A stretch of DNA of 64,000 nt from Chryseobacterium sp. Leaf405 (GTDB lineage: Bacteria > Bacteroidota > Bacteroidia > Flavobacteriales > Weeksellaceae): contig NZ_LMQN01000015.1 in assembly GCF_001425355.1 (NCBI RefSeq), forward strand, positions 685,578-749,577, given 5' to 3'. The notes below the pieces were generated by a model. It did not search any database, had not been told where the DNA came from, and saw nothing but the letters and a program-made list of their open reading frames with translations. Both the position numbers and the translations under genes were made by a program. Below are positions 44,279 through 53,697 of this stretch, piece after piece (the first letter of the stretch is position 1; every line of letters begins with the position of its first letter).

Positions 44279-45316
44279 TTATCTGGGTAATCTGCTTGCC
44301 CGTGTTAGAAGCTCTTTATTAATATCATTAATTAACTGTGGACCTTCATAAATAAATCCGGTGTACAACTGAACCAAAGTTGCTCCTGCATCCAGTTTTT
44401 CAAGCGCATCTTTTGCAGAATGAATTCCTCCAACTCCAATTATCGGGAACGCTCTGTTGCTTTTATCAGACAGATATTTAATCATTTTTGTACTTCTTTC
44501 ACGGATCGGTTTTCCGCTGAGTCCACCATTTCCGATTTCTGCCAGAACTTCAGGTGAAGTTTTCAGACCTTCTCTGTTGACAGATGTATTGGAAACTACA
44601 ATTCCGTCGATTTTTGTATCTGAAATCAATTCAATAATTTCATCTAACTGTTGATTATTTAAATCAGGAGCAATTTTCAGTAAAATAGGTTTTTGAACAG
44701 ATTTTGACTGATTGATTTTCTTTACTTCCGTAATCAATTCTCTCAGATATTCCACATCTTCCAATTTGGCGTGACTTCCAACATTCGGACAGCTTACATT
44801 CAGCACAAAATAATCTACATGAGGATGAAGACCTTCAAAACAATCTAAATAATCTTGAGTATAATTTTCAGGGGTAGTATTCGTATTTTTTCCAATGTTT
44901 CCGCCGATGATGATTTTACCTTTGTTGCCCTTCAGTTTTTCAATCGCAGCCTTAAGACCGTCATTGTTAAAACCCATTCTGTTGATGATCCCACCATCTT
45001 CAATTAAACGAAAGAGTCTTTTTTTAGGATTTCCAGCCTGAGCTTTTGGTGTCACCGTTCCGATTTCTACAAATCCGAAACCTAAATCTCCCAACTCATT
45101 AAACAAAACCGCATTTTTATCGAAACCGGCAGCCAAGCCCACTGGATTTTTAAATTTCAAACCAAAAACTTCTCTTTCAAGACGTTTGTCGACAATAGGT
45201 TTTGGGAGGAATAATTTTGTTAAGAATCCGAAATTTTTGAGCATTGAAAAAGTAAAATGATGAACTTCTTCAGGATCAAATTTGAAAAGAATCGGGCGAA
45301 TGAGCGATTTGTACAT
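44279..45316 (-). CDS. pyrD: Dihydroorotate dehydrogenase (quinone, class 2)
   Basis: Membrane-associated flavoenzyme that oxidises dihydroorotate to orotate in pyrimidine synthesis. Over 345 aa the class 2 layout is clear: an N-terminal helix for membrane and quinone contact ([18 protein letters not shown]), [53 protein letters not shown] and IIGVGGI. The catalytic block reads LNVSCPNVG, with Cys where class 2 enzymes generally have Ser. It is monocistronic. Confidence 0.95.
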   Translation of the reverse strand: MYKSLIRPILFKFDPEEVHHFTFSMLKNFGFLTKLFLPKPIVDKRLEREVFGLKFKNPVGLAAGFDKNAVLFNELGDLGFGFVEIGTVTPKAQAGNPKKRLFRLIEDGGIINRMGFNNDGLKAAIEKLKGNKGKIIIGGNIGKNTNTTPENYTQDYLDCFEGLHPHVDYFVLNVSCPNVGSHAKLEDVEYLRELITEVKKINQSKSVQKPILLKIAPDLNNQQLDEIIELISDTKIDGIVVSNTSVNREGLKTSPEVLAEIGNGGLSGKPIRERSTKMIKYLSDKSNRAFPIIGVGGIHSAKDALEKLDAGATLVQLYTGFIYEGPQLINDINKELLTRASRLPR

Positions 45317-45454
45317 TGAAAAAAAGTTTTACAAAAATACTCTTTTTAAAATTAATGATTAATTGACTTGTGATATTTTATGCGAAAATCGATTATACAT
45401 GGTATCTATAAAACTCAAACATCTACTTAATCTGTAGAATGTGCGAGATTTTTT

Positions 45455-45608
45455 GACGCAAAGTTCTTATTAATTATTCCTCAAATTTTAAGGAGTAAAG
45501 AATTAATCAACAAGTTGATTTGATGAAGCGAATGTTCAAACTTCGCGCAGCAATTTATTGCCTTTGCTTTTCTAAAAATAAAAAATTGTATAATTAAATC
45601 TTTGCGTT
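45455..45608. repeat. Intergenic element bounded by inverted GACGCAAAG / CTTTGCGTT
   Basis: This region between pyrD and the pseudouridine synthase gene (45317-45612) holds no gene. Its arms 45455-45463 and 45600-45608 pair at 8 of 9 positions. Between them lie TTCAAACTTCGCGC and AT-rich DNA. It looks like a small dispersed intergenic repeat of the kind seen in Chryseobacterium; this is unchecked. Confidence 0.4.
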
Positions 45609-45612
45609 TAAA

Positions 45613-46308
45613 TTATGAATACGCGCTTAAATCAAACTTCAAAACATCCCCTACTCTTTTGAACTCCTCATCTATAGTAGCATTTACCGTGATTTTTTCG
45701 TTAGAAATCGGATGATTAAAAATCAATTGATGAGCATGAAGCGTCATTTTGTTAATGCCAAATGTTTGAAGCCACAATTTATTCTGTTTATTGCAACCAT
45801 GTTTACGACAACCTAAAATAGGATGTAAAATATGTTTAAAATGTTTTCTCAACTGATGAAACCTTCCCGTTTCAGGAATTGCTTCCACCAAACAATATCT
45901 CGAAGTCTGATGTTTTAAAAAAGGCAAATCTATTTCCGAAGTCTGCAACCGGCGATAATTAGTAATTGCATTTTGCTTGACTTCATTTTCATTCACCAAA
46001 TCATAATCGATGGTTTCCTCTTCCTTTGCCCAGCCTCGTAGAATGGCAATGTATTTCTTTTCAACTTTTTTTTCCTCAAACTGAGTACTCATCATTCTCA
46101 ATGTTTCTTTATCTAAAGTAAACAATAAAACGCCCGAAGTTTTTCGGTCCAACCGGTGCACAGGATACACTTTCTGCCCGATTTGCTTTCTCAGTTCCTG
46201 AATAGCGTAAGTATCGGCTTCTCCGGAATAAAAAGACTTGTGAACCAATAATCCGCTTGGTTTATTGATGGCAATAAGATGTTCGTCTCGATAAAGAATT
46301 TCTAACAT
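45613..46308 (-). CDS. truC: RluA-family pseudouridine synthase, TruC-like
   Basis: Isomerises uridine in RNA. The 231-aa protein starts directly with the catalytic domain and has no S4 domain: LLVHKSFY, the catalytic Asp in VHRLDRKTSGVLLFT, then KKYIAILRGW, TGRFHQLRKHFKHILHPILG and LHAHQL. A short protein with HFKHI..PI fits TruC (tRNA U65) better than RluA/C/D, but the target is inferred. Confidence 0.8.
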   Translation of the reverse strand: MLEILYRDEHLIAINKPSGLLVHKSFYSGEADTYAIQELRKQIGQKVYPVHRLDRKTSGVLLFTLDKETLRMMSTQFEEKKVEKKYIAILRGWAKEEETIDYDLVNENEVKQNAITNYRRLQTSEIDLPFLKHQTSRYCLVEAIPETGRFHQLRKHFKHILHPILGCRKHGCNKQNKLWLQTFGINKMTLHAHQLIFNHPISNEKITVNATIDEEFKRVGDVLKFDLSAYS

Positions 46309-46389
46309 GGAACAAAAGTAGAAATTTTCGAACGATTTAGCTCAGATTGGAATGTCAATAAAAGATTCTTTATATTCACTCATCATAAT

Positions 46390-46416
46390 TGTAACATTTT
46401 CGGTTGGGTGTTCTCT
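46390..46416 (+). promoter_or_regulatory. Candidate ECF-sigma promoter
   Basis: TGTAACA (46390-46396) and GTGTTCTCT (46408-46416) lie upstream of the sigma gene. The TAAC-type -35 box and the absence of TAnnTTTG suggest recognition by an ECF factor, plausibly autoregulation. Confidence 0.4.
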
Positions 46417-46434
46417 AAATTCTAAAAAGGATCA

Positions 46435-46926
46435 ATGCACAATTTAAACTTCGATGAAATTTATCATACTTATTGGAAGAAGATTTTTCGACTCTGTATG
46501 GGGTATGTGAATGACGATGATATGGCAAAAGATCTTTGTCAGGAAACTTTTATAGCCGTTTTTCAGCAACTTCCCAATTTTCGGCAGGAAGCGAATATCG
46601 GAACGTGGATCTATAGAATTGCGACAAATATTTGCCTGAGACAGGTCCATGTTGAAAAGCGAATGCCTAAAAATGAACTTCCTTATCAGATCAAAGATAT
46701 TTCGGAAAAGGAGAATAAGGTTGAACAGGAAAAAATGACCAACTTTTTATACCAGTGTATTTCCGAATTGCCTGAACTTGAAAGAATCATCATTTCTCTA
46801 GAACTCGAAGAAATGAAGCAAAAAGACATTGCAGAAGTAGTAGGAATTTCTGCTGCTAATGTGAGAGTTAAAATACATAGGATCAAAGAAAGATTAACCG
46901 AAAAATTTAAAAATTATGCCATCTGA
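46435..46926 (+). CDS. ECF-type RNA polymerase sigma factor
   Basis: Sigma-70 family factor of 163 aa containing only regions 2 and 4. Region 2 is YHTYWKKIFRLCMGYVNDDDMAKDLCQETFIAVFQQ, with GTWIYRIATNICL. Region 4 is LPELERIIISLELEEMKQKDIAEVVGISAANVRVKIHRIKERL. The partner membrane gene overlaps its end by 11 nt, so it probably sequesters or senses for this sigma. The target promoters are unknown. Confidence 0.93.
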   Translation: MHNLNFDEIYHTYWKKIFRLCMGYVNDDDMAKDLCQETFIAVFQQLPNFRQEANIGTWIYRIATNICLRQVHVEKRMPKNELPYQIKDISEKENKVEQEKMTNFLYQCISELPELERIIISLELEEMKQKDIAEVVGISAANVRVKIHRIKERLTEKFKNYAI

Positions 46927-47509
46927 AAATATTAATTTCCAAGATATTTGGAATAAAAAAAGTGCGGAAATTCCCAACATTACAGAAATAAAATCCAAAG
47001 CTGAAAAATACAGAACAAAAAAGCTTTTCTCTATAATATTTCAAATGGGTTGTTTGATTTTAAGTTCCGCTTTTATCATTTACCTCTGGAATATCATTGA
47101 TTTTAAATTATTTACCACAAGATTAGGCTTTATTTTTGTACTTGCCGCAATTGGAATGTACATTTATCTCTATTCTCAGAATATTAATATTATCCGTAAA
47201 ATAAATCCAGCGATAAGCAATCAGGAATATTTGACAGCACTCAAGAAACTACAAAAACAGCAGCTTTACATGCAGACCAAAGGTATCAGTATTTATTTTA
47301 TTTTATTGTCATTAGGATTTGCCGTTTATTTTTATGAATTTGTTCTAAGAATGTCTTTGTTTGGTGGTATATTATCGTATGGATTAACTTTTTTCTGGAT
47401 GGCAATCAACTGGTTTTTCATAAGACCAAGACAAATCAGGAAACAGAATGCAAAGATCTCGGCGGTTATTGATTCCTTAGAAATGATTGAAAAAAGCTTT
47501 GAAGAGTAA
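46916..47509 (+). CDS. Membrane partner of the ECF sigma factor (putative anti-sigma)
   Basis: A 197-aa membrane protein. A cytosolic N-terminal stretch of about 37 residues (IWNKKSAEIPNITEIKSKAEKYR) precedes four hydrophobic helices in two pairs separated by a charged segment (NQEYLTALKKLQKQQLYMQTK). It lacks the zinc-binding HxxxCxxC anti-sigma motif. Overlap with the sigma gene (11 nt) and topology suggest an anti-sigma or co-sensor role. This is inference only. Confidence 0.65.
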   Translation: MPSENINFQDIWNKKSAEIPNITEIKSKAEKYRTKKLFSIIFQMGCLILSSAFIIYLWNIIDFKLFTTRLGFIFVLAAIGMYIYLYSQNINIIRKINPAISNQEYLTALKKLQKQQLYMQTKGISIYFILLSLGFAVYFYEFVLRMSLFGGILSYGLTFFWMAINWFFIRPRQIRKQNAKISAVIDSLEMIEKSFEE

Positions 47510-47589
47510 TCTCTCTGTGGATTAAACAAATGAATATCAAAAAATTTGTTGTAAAATCTGTATTTTTGCACTTCAGACGTTAAAAAATT

Positions 47590-49131
47590 ATGGCAAAGCA
47601 AGAAGATGTTTTCAAGAAAGTGATTTCTCACGCTAAAGAATATGGATTTATTTTCCCTTCCAGTGAGATCTACGATGGTTTATCCGCAGTTTATGATTAT
47701 GGACAAAACGGTGCCGAACTAAAAAATAATATCAAACAATATTGGTGGAAAGCGATGGTACAGCTTAACGAAAATATTGTCGGCATTGATTCAGCAATTT
47801 TGATGCACCCAACAACATGGAAGGCATCAGGCCACGTAGACGCTTTCAACGATCCATTGATTGACAATAAAGATTCCAAAAAACGTTTCAGAGCAGATGT
47901 TTTGGTGGAAGATTACTGTTTGAAAATTGAAGATAAAGAGAACAAAGAAATTGAAAAAGCAGCGAAAAGATTCGGTGAGTCTTTTGATAAAGCTCAATTT
48001 GAAGCAACGAATCCAAAAATTTTGGAATACAGAGCAAAAAGAGAAGCTATTCTTTCAAGACTGGCTAAATCTCTTGAAAATGAAGATCTTGCTGATGTAA
48101 AAGCTTTAATTGAAGAATTGGAAATCGCTGATCCTGATACAGGTTCAAAAAACTGGACAGAAGTAAGACAATTCAACCTGATGTTCGGAACTAAATTAGG
48201 CGCTTCTGCAGATTCTGCGATGGATCTTTATTTAAGACCGGAAACAGCTCAGGGGATTTTCGTGAATTTCTTAAATGTTCAAAAAACTTCCCGTCACAGA
48301 CTTCCGTTTGGTATTGCACAAATCGGAAAAGCATTTAGAAATGAGATCGTTGCAAGACAGTTTATTTTCAGAATGCGTGAATTCGAACAAATGGAAATGC
48401 AGTTTTTCGTTGCTCCGGGAACAGAATTGGAATTCTATGAACAATGGAAAACAAAACGTCTGAACTGGCACTTGGCTCTTGGTTTAGGTGATGAAAACTA
48501 CAGATTCCATGACCATGAGAAACTGGCTCACTACGCAAATGCTGCGGCAGATATTGAATTTAATTTCCCATTTGGTTTTAAAGAATTGGAAGGTATTCAC
48601 TCTAGAACAGATTTCGATTTGAAAGCTCATGAAAAGCATTCAGGAAGAAAACTTCAGTTCTTTGATCCTGAAAGAAATGAAAATTATGTTCCTTATGTTG
48701 TGGAAACTTCGGTTGGTTTAGACAGACTATTCCTTTCACTTTTCTCTCATTGTTTGAAAGATGAAGTATTGGAAGATGGTTCAGAAAGAACAGTTTTATC
48801 TTTACCGCCAGCTTTAGCGCCAATTAAAGCAGCAATTCTTCCATTAATGAAAAGAGATGGTTTGGCAGAATACGCTGAAAAAATCTTCAATGATTTAAAA
48901 TACGATTTCAATTTATTCTACGAAGAAAAAGATGCCATCGGAAAACGTTACAGAAGACAGGATGCCATCGGAACACCATATTGTATTACAATCGATCATG
49001 ATTCCTTAACAGATCATACCGTGACGATAAGAGACAGAGATACGATGGTTCAGGAAAGAGTTCCTGTATCGGAATTAAGAAGAATTATTGACGAAAAAAC
49101 AAGTTTCAGAAACTTACTTTCAAAAATATAA
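47590..49131 (+). CDS. glyS: Glycine--tRNA ligase (single-chain, dimeric type)
   Basis: Class II synthetase of 513 aa. Motif 1 region GLSAVYDYGQNGAELKNNIKQYWW, with HPTTWKASGHVDAFNDP. The central motif is LYLRPETAQGIFVNF, motif 2 is GKAFRNEIVARQFIFRMREFEQMEMQFF, and motif 3 is ETSVGLDRLFLSLF. The C-terminal anticodon-binding domain starts near LPPALAPIKAAILP. It is the eukaryote/archaea-like dimeric enzyme found in Bacteroidota, not the GlyQ/GlyS tetramer. A TATTTTTG box is at 47561-47568. Confidence 0.97.
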   Translation: MAKQEDVFKKVISHAKEYGFIFPSSEIYDGLSAVYDYGQNGAELKNNIKQYWWKAMVQLNENIVGIDSAILMHPTTWKASGHVDAFNDPLIDNKDSKKRFRADVLVEDYCLKIEDKENKEIEKAAKRFGESFDKAQFEATNPKILEYRAKREAILSRLAKSLENEDLADVKALIEELEIADPDTGSKNWTEVRQFNLMFGTKLGASADSAMDLYLRPETAQGIFVNFLNVQKTSRHRLPFGIAQIGKAFRNEIVARQFIFRMREFEQMEMQFFVAPGTELEFYEQWKTKRLNWHLALGLGDENYRFHDHEKLAHYANAAADIEFNFPFGFKELEGIHSRTDFDLKAHEKHSGRKLQFFDPERNENYVPYVVETSVGLDRLFLSLFSHCLKDEVLEDGSERTVLSLPPALAPIKAAILPLMKRDGLAEYAEKIFNDLKYDFNLFYEEKDAIGKRYRRQDAIGTPYCITIDHDSLTDHTVTIRDRDTMVQERVPVSELRRIIDEKTSFRNLLSKI

Positions 49132-49135
49132 ACCA

Positions 49136-49165
49136 AAAGCCCTGAAAAATCAGGGCTTTATTTTT
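49136..49165 (+). terminator. Terminator of glyS
   Basis: The 10-bp perfect stem AAAGCCCTGA / TCAGGGCTTT is followed by ATTTTTTC. Confidence 0.9.
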
Positions 49166-49215
49166 TCTAAAAACTTACACTTGAATTCATTATTTTTGAG
49201 CTTCAAATTTTAACC

Positions 49216-50748
49216 ATGAAAAAAATAACACTATTGATGTTTGGTTTGTTTCAGACATTCGCCTATTCCCAGACTCAGGATTTAACGGCATTAGCTTCGG
49301 GAGAACACACCGGGATGAATGCTTTATTTGATGATAAAGATACTCTTTACGGTTACGTATCCATTTACTCTTATGGAAAATCCGGGGAAAAAACAAAAAA
49401 GTTCGAATACGTAATTTTAGATAAAAACCTGAATCCCGTTGCCAATAAAGAATTTGAAGGAGATATTACGGCAGCATCGTATGTGGGATATGTGGATTCC
49501 AAAGGGCAGATTATTTTAAAACCCTCCGGAATAGATTATACACTGGTAAAAAATAAGGATCTTTTCACTCCGGTTTCCATGGTGATAGATCCCAAAGCCA
49601 ATACCATTATACGAAAAATCTATTACGATTATCAGGAAGACGGAACTTTTAAAGAACTGCACGAACCTAAAAACTGGAAAGAACAGCGTAAAGAAAACCG
49701 TGAAGAGAAAAAAGCAAAGGGCTACAATTATGTTTCGGCAGTCGGCGAGCTTAAAGAAGGCGGATATTTCGCCATAGAATACAAAGACTTCGGAAAATAC
49801 ATCAGCAATAACAGCCTGATGAAATTTACGCCGGACAAAAAAGAAGTCTGGAAATACAGTTATAACGCCAATGGAGACAAAAAGAACTATTCCGCCCTTT
49901 CCGTTCTGGAAAAAGATAAGAAATATATGTACTGCATCATGAAAAAGGTAAATGATGATAAAAAGGCATTCAGCCTTGTCGTGATCGATACGCAGACAGG
50001 AAAAGAAGTATCCAACAAACCAGTAACCGGGTTTTCAGATGAAACCATCGACAATATCGATACATTCTACGCGGGATACAGAAAACTTGATAATGACAAA
50101 ACTTTTGATGATAAAGTAGTTCTTGTGGGCAAAACTTTTTCCCCCTCTTTTGATCAGTTAGGATTTTCAAGGCTGATTGTGAATAAATCCGATTTTAGCA
50201 CCAGCTCAAAATCTATTAATTTCAAACAGGATCTTACAAGCTTTCTTCCGAAAATAAATGCCAATGGATATGTGGAAAACGGATACATGCTTCAGTCCAG
50301 AGATATGTATTTTATGAGTGACGGAAGTGTAGGAATTTTAGCTGAAAAGTATAAGCCAATGAGCGAATATAGTGCTCCAAAAACAACAGATTTGGTGTAC
50401 ATTTATACGGATAAAGATTTCAAAATTAAAGATGTAAAAGTTTTTGAAAAGGAAAAAACAAAATGGTTTAATAATGATTATCTTTTTTCTCAATACCTGA
50501 ATGACGGAAAAGACGTTGTATTTTTCTTCCGCGATTATCAGAAAGATCAGGTAACAAAAGAAAAAAAATGGAACCTTTTCATCAACACCGTTATCGACGG
50601 GAAATTTAAGCAGGAAGTTGTTCCTATTTCTGAAAAAGATAATTATACCGTGACACCTTATGTTGCGAAAGAAGGCTATATTCTCCTTCGTGAATTCAAT
50701 GAAAAAGAAAAATTTAATAAAATTCGCCTTGAAAGATTAAATTATTAA
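49216..50748 (+). CDS. Hypothetical secreted protein
   Basis: Exported 510-aa protein (signal MKKITLLMFGLFQTFAYSQ). The mature part is Lys/Asp/Tyr-rich with regularly spaced beta-strand segments (VILDKNLNPVANKEFEGDI, KFTPDKKEVWKYSYNANGDK, VYIYTDKDFKIKDVKVFEKEK). This suggests a beta-propeller-like fold. No family was recognised and there is no T9SS C-terminal signal. It is monocistronic between two terminators. Confidence 0.75.
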   Translation: MKKITLLMFGLFQTFAYSQTQDLTALASGEHTGMNALFDDKDTLYGYVSIYSYGKSGEKTKKFEYVILDKNLNPVANKEFEGDITAASYVGYVDSKGQIILKPSGIDYTLVKNKDLFTPVSMVIDPKANTIIRKIYYDYQEDGTFKELHEPKNWKEQRKENREEKKAKGYNYVSAVGELKEGGYFAIEYKDFGKYISNNSLMKFTPDKKEVWKYSYNANGDKKNYSALSVLEKDKKYMYCIMKKVNDDKKAFSLVVIDTQTGKEVSNKPVTGFSDETIDNIDTFYAGYRKLDNDKTFDDKVVLVGKTFSPSFDQLGFSRLIVNKSDFSTSSKSINFKQDLTSFLPKINANGYVENGYMLQSRDMYFMSDGSVGILAEKYKPMSEYSAPKTTDLVYIYTDKDFKIKDVKVFEKEKTKWFNNDYLFSQYLNDGKDVVFFFRDYQKDQVTKEKKWNLFINTVIDGKFKQEVVPISEKDNYTVTPYVAKEGYILLREFNEKEKFNKIRLERLNY

Positions 50749-50753
50749 GATAA

Positions 50754-50782
50754 AAAAATCCTGACTTTTGGTCAGGATTTTT
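50754..50782. terminator. Bidirectional terminator
   Basis: The 12-bp perfect stem AAAAATCCTGAC / GTCAGGATTTTT around a TTTTG loop lies between convergent genes. It overlaps the end of the M48 gene. Confidence 0.9.
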
Positions 50783-52073
50783 CTGTTTGGTAGTAATCAG
50801 AAATATTTTTTATTTCATCTAAACTCAGGTTCCACATAAAATTTAAAAACTGCTGATAACTTTCACTTTGATTTTTCGGCTCTACACGATCCAGATATCG
50901 GTTTAGGTTATAATTTTTCCGTGCTTCGTAGATTTTGGCAAAACATTTTCCGAGCCATTTTTTGTAATAGCTTTCCTCTTCACCATCCTGTAAAAACTGC
51001 AAACTTGAATAAATCCCGATTCCATAATCTTCAGAATGAAAAAAATTGGGCAAGGTTTCCATTCTCGCAATTTTCTCCAATGCAGCGTAAGATTCTGATG
51101 CTTTTTCATCTTTGACCTCAGCTTTTAGTTCAGGAAATATTTTCTTTAAATAAGTAATTCTCAAGGCAATTTCCGGATGCGATTTTAATGAATCTTTATT
51201 CAGCTTTTCTTTAAAATTATCATAGTTATATAATGAAAAATCTTCTTTCTTCAGCCATTTATCCTTGAATTCCTGTTTCGGAAGATTAAAATATTTTTTA
51301 TAGGTTTCTACTTTTAATTCTCTTGGCGAAATCGTATCAAAATCCTCCAGTCTTTTTAATGTATTGATAAATTCTTCTTTCTTAAAATCACTGTTTTTAA
51401 AAAGCACATAACCCAAAGAATCTGCCTGCATTTCCTGCTTTCTGTTTTCTGCACCTTTTTTATAAATTCTACTTTTAAGAACATCAAAAGCCTGCTGGTT
51501 TCTATTTTCTTTGTTCAATTTTATATTCTGAACCACCACTCTATCCATCTGATCCTGATCGACAATTCCTATAAGGGTTTTCAAAGTATGTTCAGAAATT
51601 TTATGTCCCAATTCATGAGAAATTACTGAAGCCAGCTGGTCGTCATTATTCAGCCAATTAAAAAGTCCCATATTGATTACGAAAGTTCCATCTGCAAAGC
51701 AATAAGCATTGGGAGTATTGTCTTTTGCAATAAGAATTTTCAGATTTTGTGGAATTTGAGGATTATTTTTCTTTAGCCTATCAATCAGATTTTTCACTTT
51801 AGCATCAAAAACAGAATTGAAAATAAAATCTTTATTTTTCACTTTTTTCTCAAAATCTTTTTCGAATTCTTTATAAAATTTTGATAATTCGCTTCCCGTT
51901 TTCCCGGAATAATCTGTTCTATTTTTTTTAATCAAATTTTCATTGGTAACGGAAAAATTTTTCAGAAAATCTTTCCTCTGGGCATAATCTGCCGTGTCAA
52001 TCGGTTTATACACCTGTCCGAAAGAAATTATAAAACAATAAAAAAGAGAAAAGGAAAGTAGTTTTTTTATCAT
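50772..52073 (-). CDS. M48-family zinc metallopeptidase
   Basis: Exported 433-aa peptidase. The N-terminal signal is LLSFSLFYCFIISFGQ. The zinc motif lies in ISHELGHKISEHT and the third ligand Glu in RKQEMQADSLGYVLF, as in the M48B/BepA-like group. The C-terminal half is helical and charged (ALEKIARMETLP, then ARKNYNLNRYLDRV). It may act in outer-membrane protein quality control in the periplasm. It is monocistronic. Confidence 0.88.
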   Translation of the reverse strand: MIKKLLSFSLFYCFIISFGQVYKPIDTADYAQRKDFLKNFSVTNENLIKKNRTDYSGKTGSELSKFYKEFEKDFEKKVKNKDFIFNSVFDAKVKNLIDRLKKNNPQIPQNLKILIAKDNTPNAYCFADGTFVINMGLFNWLNNDDQLASVISHELGHKISEHTLKTLIGIVDQDQMDRVVVQNIKLNKENRNQQAFDVLKSRIYKKGAENRKQEMQADSLGYVLFKNSDFKKEEFINTLKRLEDFDTISPRELKVETYKKYFNLPKQEFKDKWLKKEDFSLYNYDNFKEKLNKDSLKSHPEIALRITYLKKIFPELKAEVKDEKASESYAALEKIARMETLPNFFHSEDYGIGIYSSLQFLQDGEEESYYKKWLGKCFAKIYEARKNYNLNRYLDRVEPKNQSESYQQFLNFMWNLSLDEIKNISDYYQTEKS

Positions 52074-52161
52074 ATTTTATCAAATAATCACAAAAATAAA
52101 TAATTCATTTCACGTTCTTAAAATTATTTTAAATTTGTTTAAGACTGCTCAAATGAAAACT

Positions 52162-53433
52162 TTAGTGAAATCTGAAATTAGCTTCTGTTAACGTATTATT
52201 TTTCAGAAACTCTTCATATTCAGGAGAAATTTGTTTTCTTCCGAATGTATTTTTTCCGCTCATGCTTCCAAGACGGACTTTATCTTTCCCGAATTTTTTA
52301 TTCATCGCATCCATCGCTTTCATTACCGGTAAATGTTGACTCTGGGTATCTTCCTCGAAAAGATTAATCAGCCGTTGATCCTCAGGCACGAAATCATTGA
52401 CGATAACCCCTGCTTTTTTATAATGAAAACCTTCTTTATAAATAGTTTCAAACAACTCGTTCACTACTCTTCCAATCAGGATTGATGAGTTTGTAGGATT
52501 GGGAAGAATTTGAGTGATGGCATTTCTATATTCGGGTAAATCCTTTCTGAAACGATTGGTTTGTACGAAAACCGTTACCATTTTACAGCAGGCATTTTGT
52601 TTTCTAAGTCTTTCAGAACAATACATCCCAAAAGTTTCTACCCTTTCGCGGACATCTTCTTTGTTGGTGAGCATTTCCATGAAACTTCTTGTAACCGCAA
52701 TGGATTTTTTCGGAGAAGGAGAATCTAATTCCAATTGACGGATTCCTTTCAATTCATTAATCATTCTTATCCCATGAATTCCCATAATTTGACGAACCCA
52801 CATTTCCGGTTTTTGCAGTAAATCCCAAGCTTTATGAACGCCATTGTCGTGCATTTTTGCGCCAAGTCGCCGCCCGATTCCCCAAACATCTCCGATATTG
52901 AGCCACTTTAAAGCTTTTTCAATTTTTTCGGGAGTATCCAACGTATAAACTCCATTACATTGTTCAGGAAAATCTTTTACAATTCTGTTAGCAACTTTAC
53001 AAAGCGTTTTTGTGGGAGCAATTCCGATGCTTACAGGAATATTGGCTTCAGCTTTAATTCTGTCTCTAATCTCATTGCAATACTGATTGATATTGATGTA
53101 TTTGAAACCTGTGAGATTTAGAAATAATTCATCAATACTGTAAACTTCGTGTTCTACAACATATGACTTTGCAATACGAATGACTTGTTGACTTTTAAAA
53201 TTATACAATTCGAATTTTGCAGAAAAAGATTTTACGTCATGCTCTTTAAAAAGCTCTTTGTATTTAAAAGCCGGGGCCGCCATCGGAATCCCCAAATCTT
53301 TCGCTTCTTTGCTTCTGGACACAACACATCCGTCGTTGTTGGAAAGTACCACAACGGGTTTGTTTTCAAGCGTAGGATCTAAAGTTCTTTCACATGAAAC
53401 AAAAAAATTGTTGCAATCGACTAAAGCGTACAT
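52162..53433 (-). CDS. umuC: Y-family DNA polymerase V catalytic subunit
   Basis: Translesion polymerase of 423 aa. MYALVDCNNFFVSCERTLDP opens the palm, with the catalytic acidic pair in VEHEVYSIDELFLNLTG. NNDGCVVSRSKEAKDLGIPM and the helix-hairpin-helix region (IGDVWGIGRRLGAKMHDNGV) are also typical, as is the little-finger domain with VGRVVNEL-like segments. No UmuD-type (S24) gene lies on either side in this window, although the two are usually adjacent. It is divergent from the 53.7 kb locus. Confidence 0.93.
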   Translation of the reverse strand: MYALVDCNNFFVSCERTLDPTLENKPVVVLSNNDGCVVSRSKEAKDLGIPMAAPAFKYKELFKEHDVKSFSAKFELYNFKSQQVIRIAKSYVVEHEVYSIDELFLNLTGFKYININQYCNEIRDRIKAEANIPVSIGIAPTKTLCKVANRIVKDFPEQCNGVYTLDTPEKIEKALKWLNIGDVWGIGRRLGAKMHDNGVHKAWDLLQKPEMWVRQIMGIHGIRMINELKGIRQLELDSPSPKKSIAVTRSFMEMLTNKEDVRERVETFGMYCSERLRKQNACCKMVTVFVQTNRFRKDLPEYRNAITQILPNPTNSSILIGRVVNELFETIYKEGFHYKKAGVIVNDFVPEDQRLINLFEEDTQSQHLPVMKAMDAMNKKFGKDKVRLGSMSGKNTFGRKQISPEYEEFLKNNTLTEANFRFH

Positions 53434-53552
53434 GACTGAATGATGAAATTTTATTTCACAAAACTAAAGCTTTTAAAGAATTAAATTCTTCTTAATTAAA
53501 ATTTTAACACAAATTAAAAATACTGAATATCAACATATTAAAAATATTATAA

Positions 53553-53588
53553 CACGTCATATTTTGTCGTATTACATTCTTATTTTTG
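53553..53588 (+). promoter_or_regulatory. 36-bp promoter/operator element, copy 1
   Basis: CACGTCATATTTTGTCGT, 10 nt, then TATTTTTG. It is the most divergent of the five copies and lies 88 nt upstream of copy 2, both in front of the M15 gene. Its spacing is identical to the others. Confidence 0.75.
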
Positions 53589-53640
53589 CTTATAAAAACT
53601 CGTTTTCTCAGCATCTAAAATCTATTTAATCAGTTTATAT

Positions 53641-53676
53641 CACGTCAAGTTTCGTCGCCTCCACCTTCTATTTTTG
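53641..53676 (+). promoter_or_regulatory. 36-bp promoter/operator element, copy 2
   Basis: CACGTCAAGTTTCGTCGC, 10 nt, then TATTTTTG (53669-53676). The -7 box is 21 nt before the M15 start codon, giving a short leader. Confidence 0.85.
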
Positions 53677-53697
53677 TCTCATAACCAATTTACAATT

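Noticed and set aside
49216..50748. T9SS-secreted surface protein
   Set aside because: A signal peptide is present, but the C-terminus (KIRLERLNY) lacks the T9SS sorting pattern.
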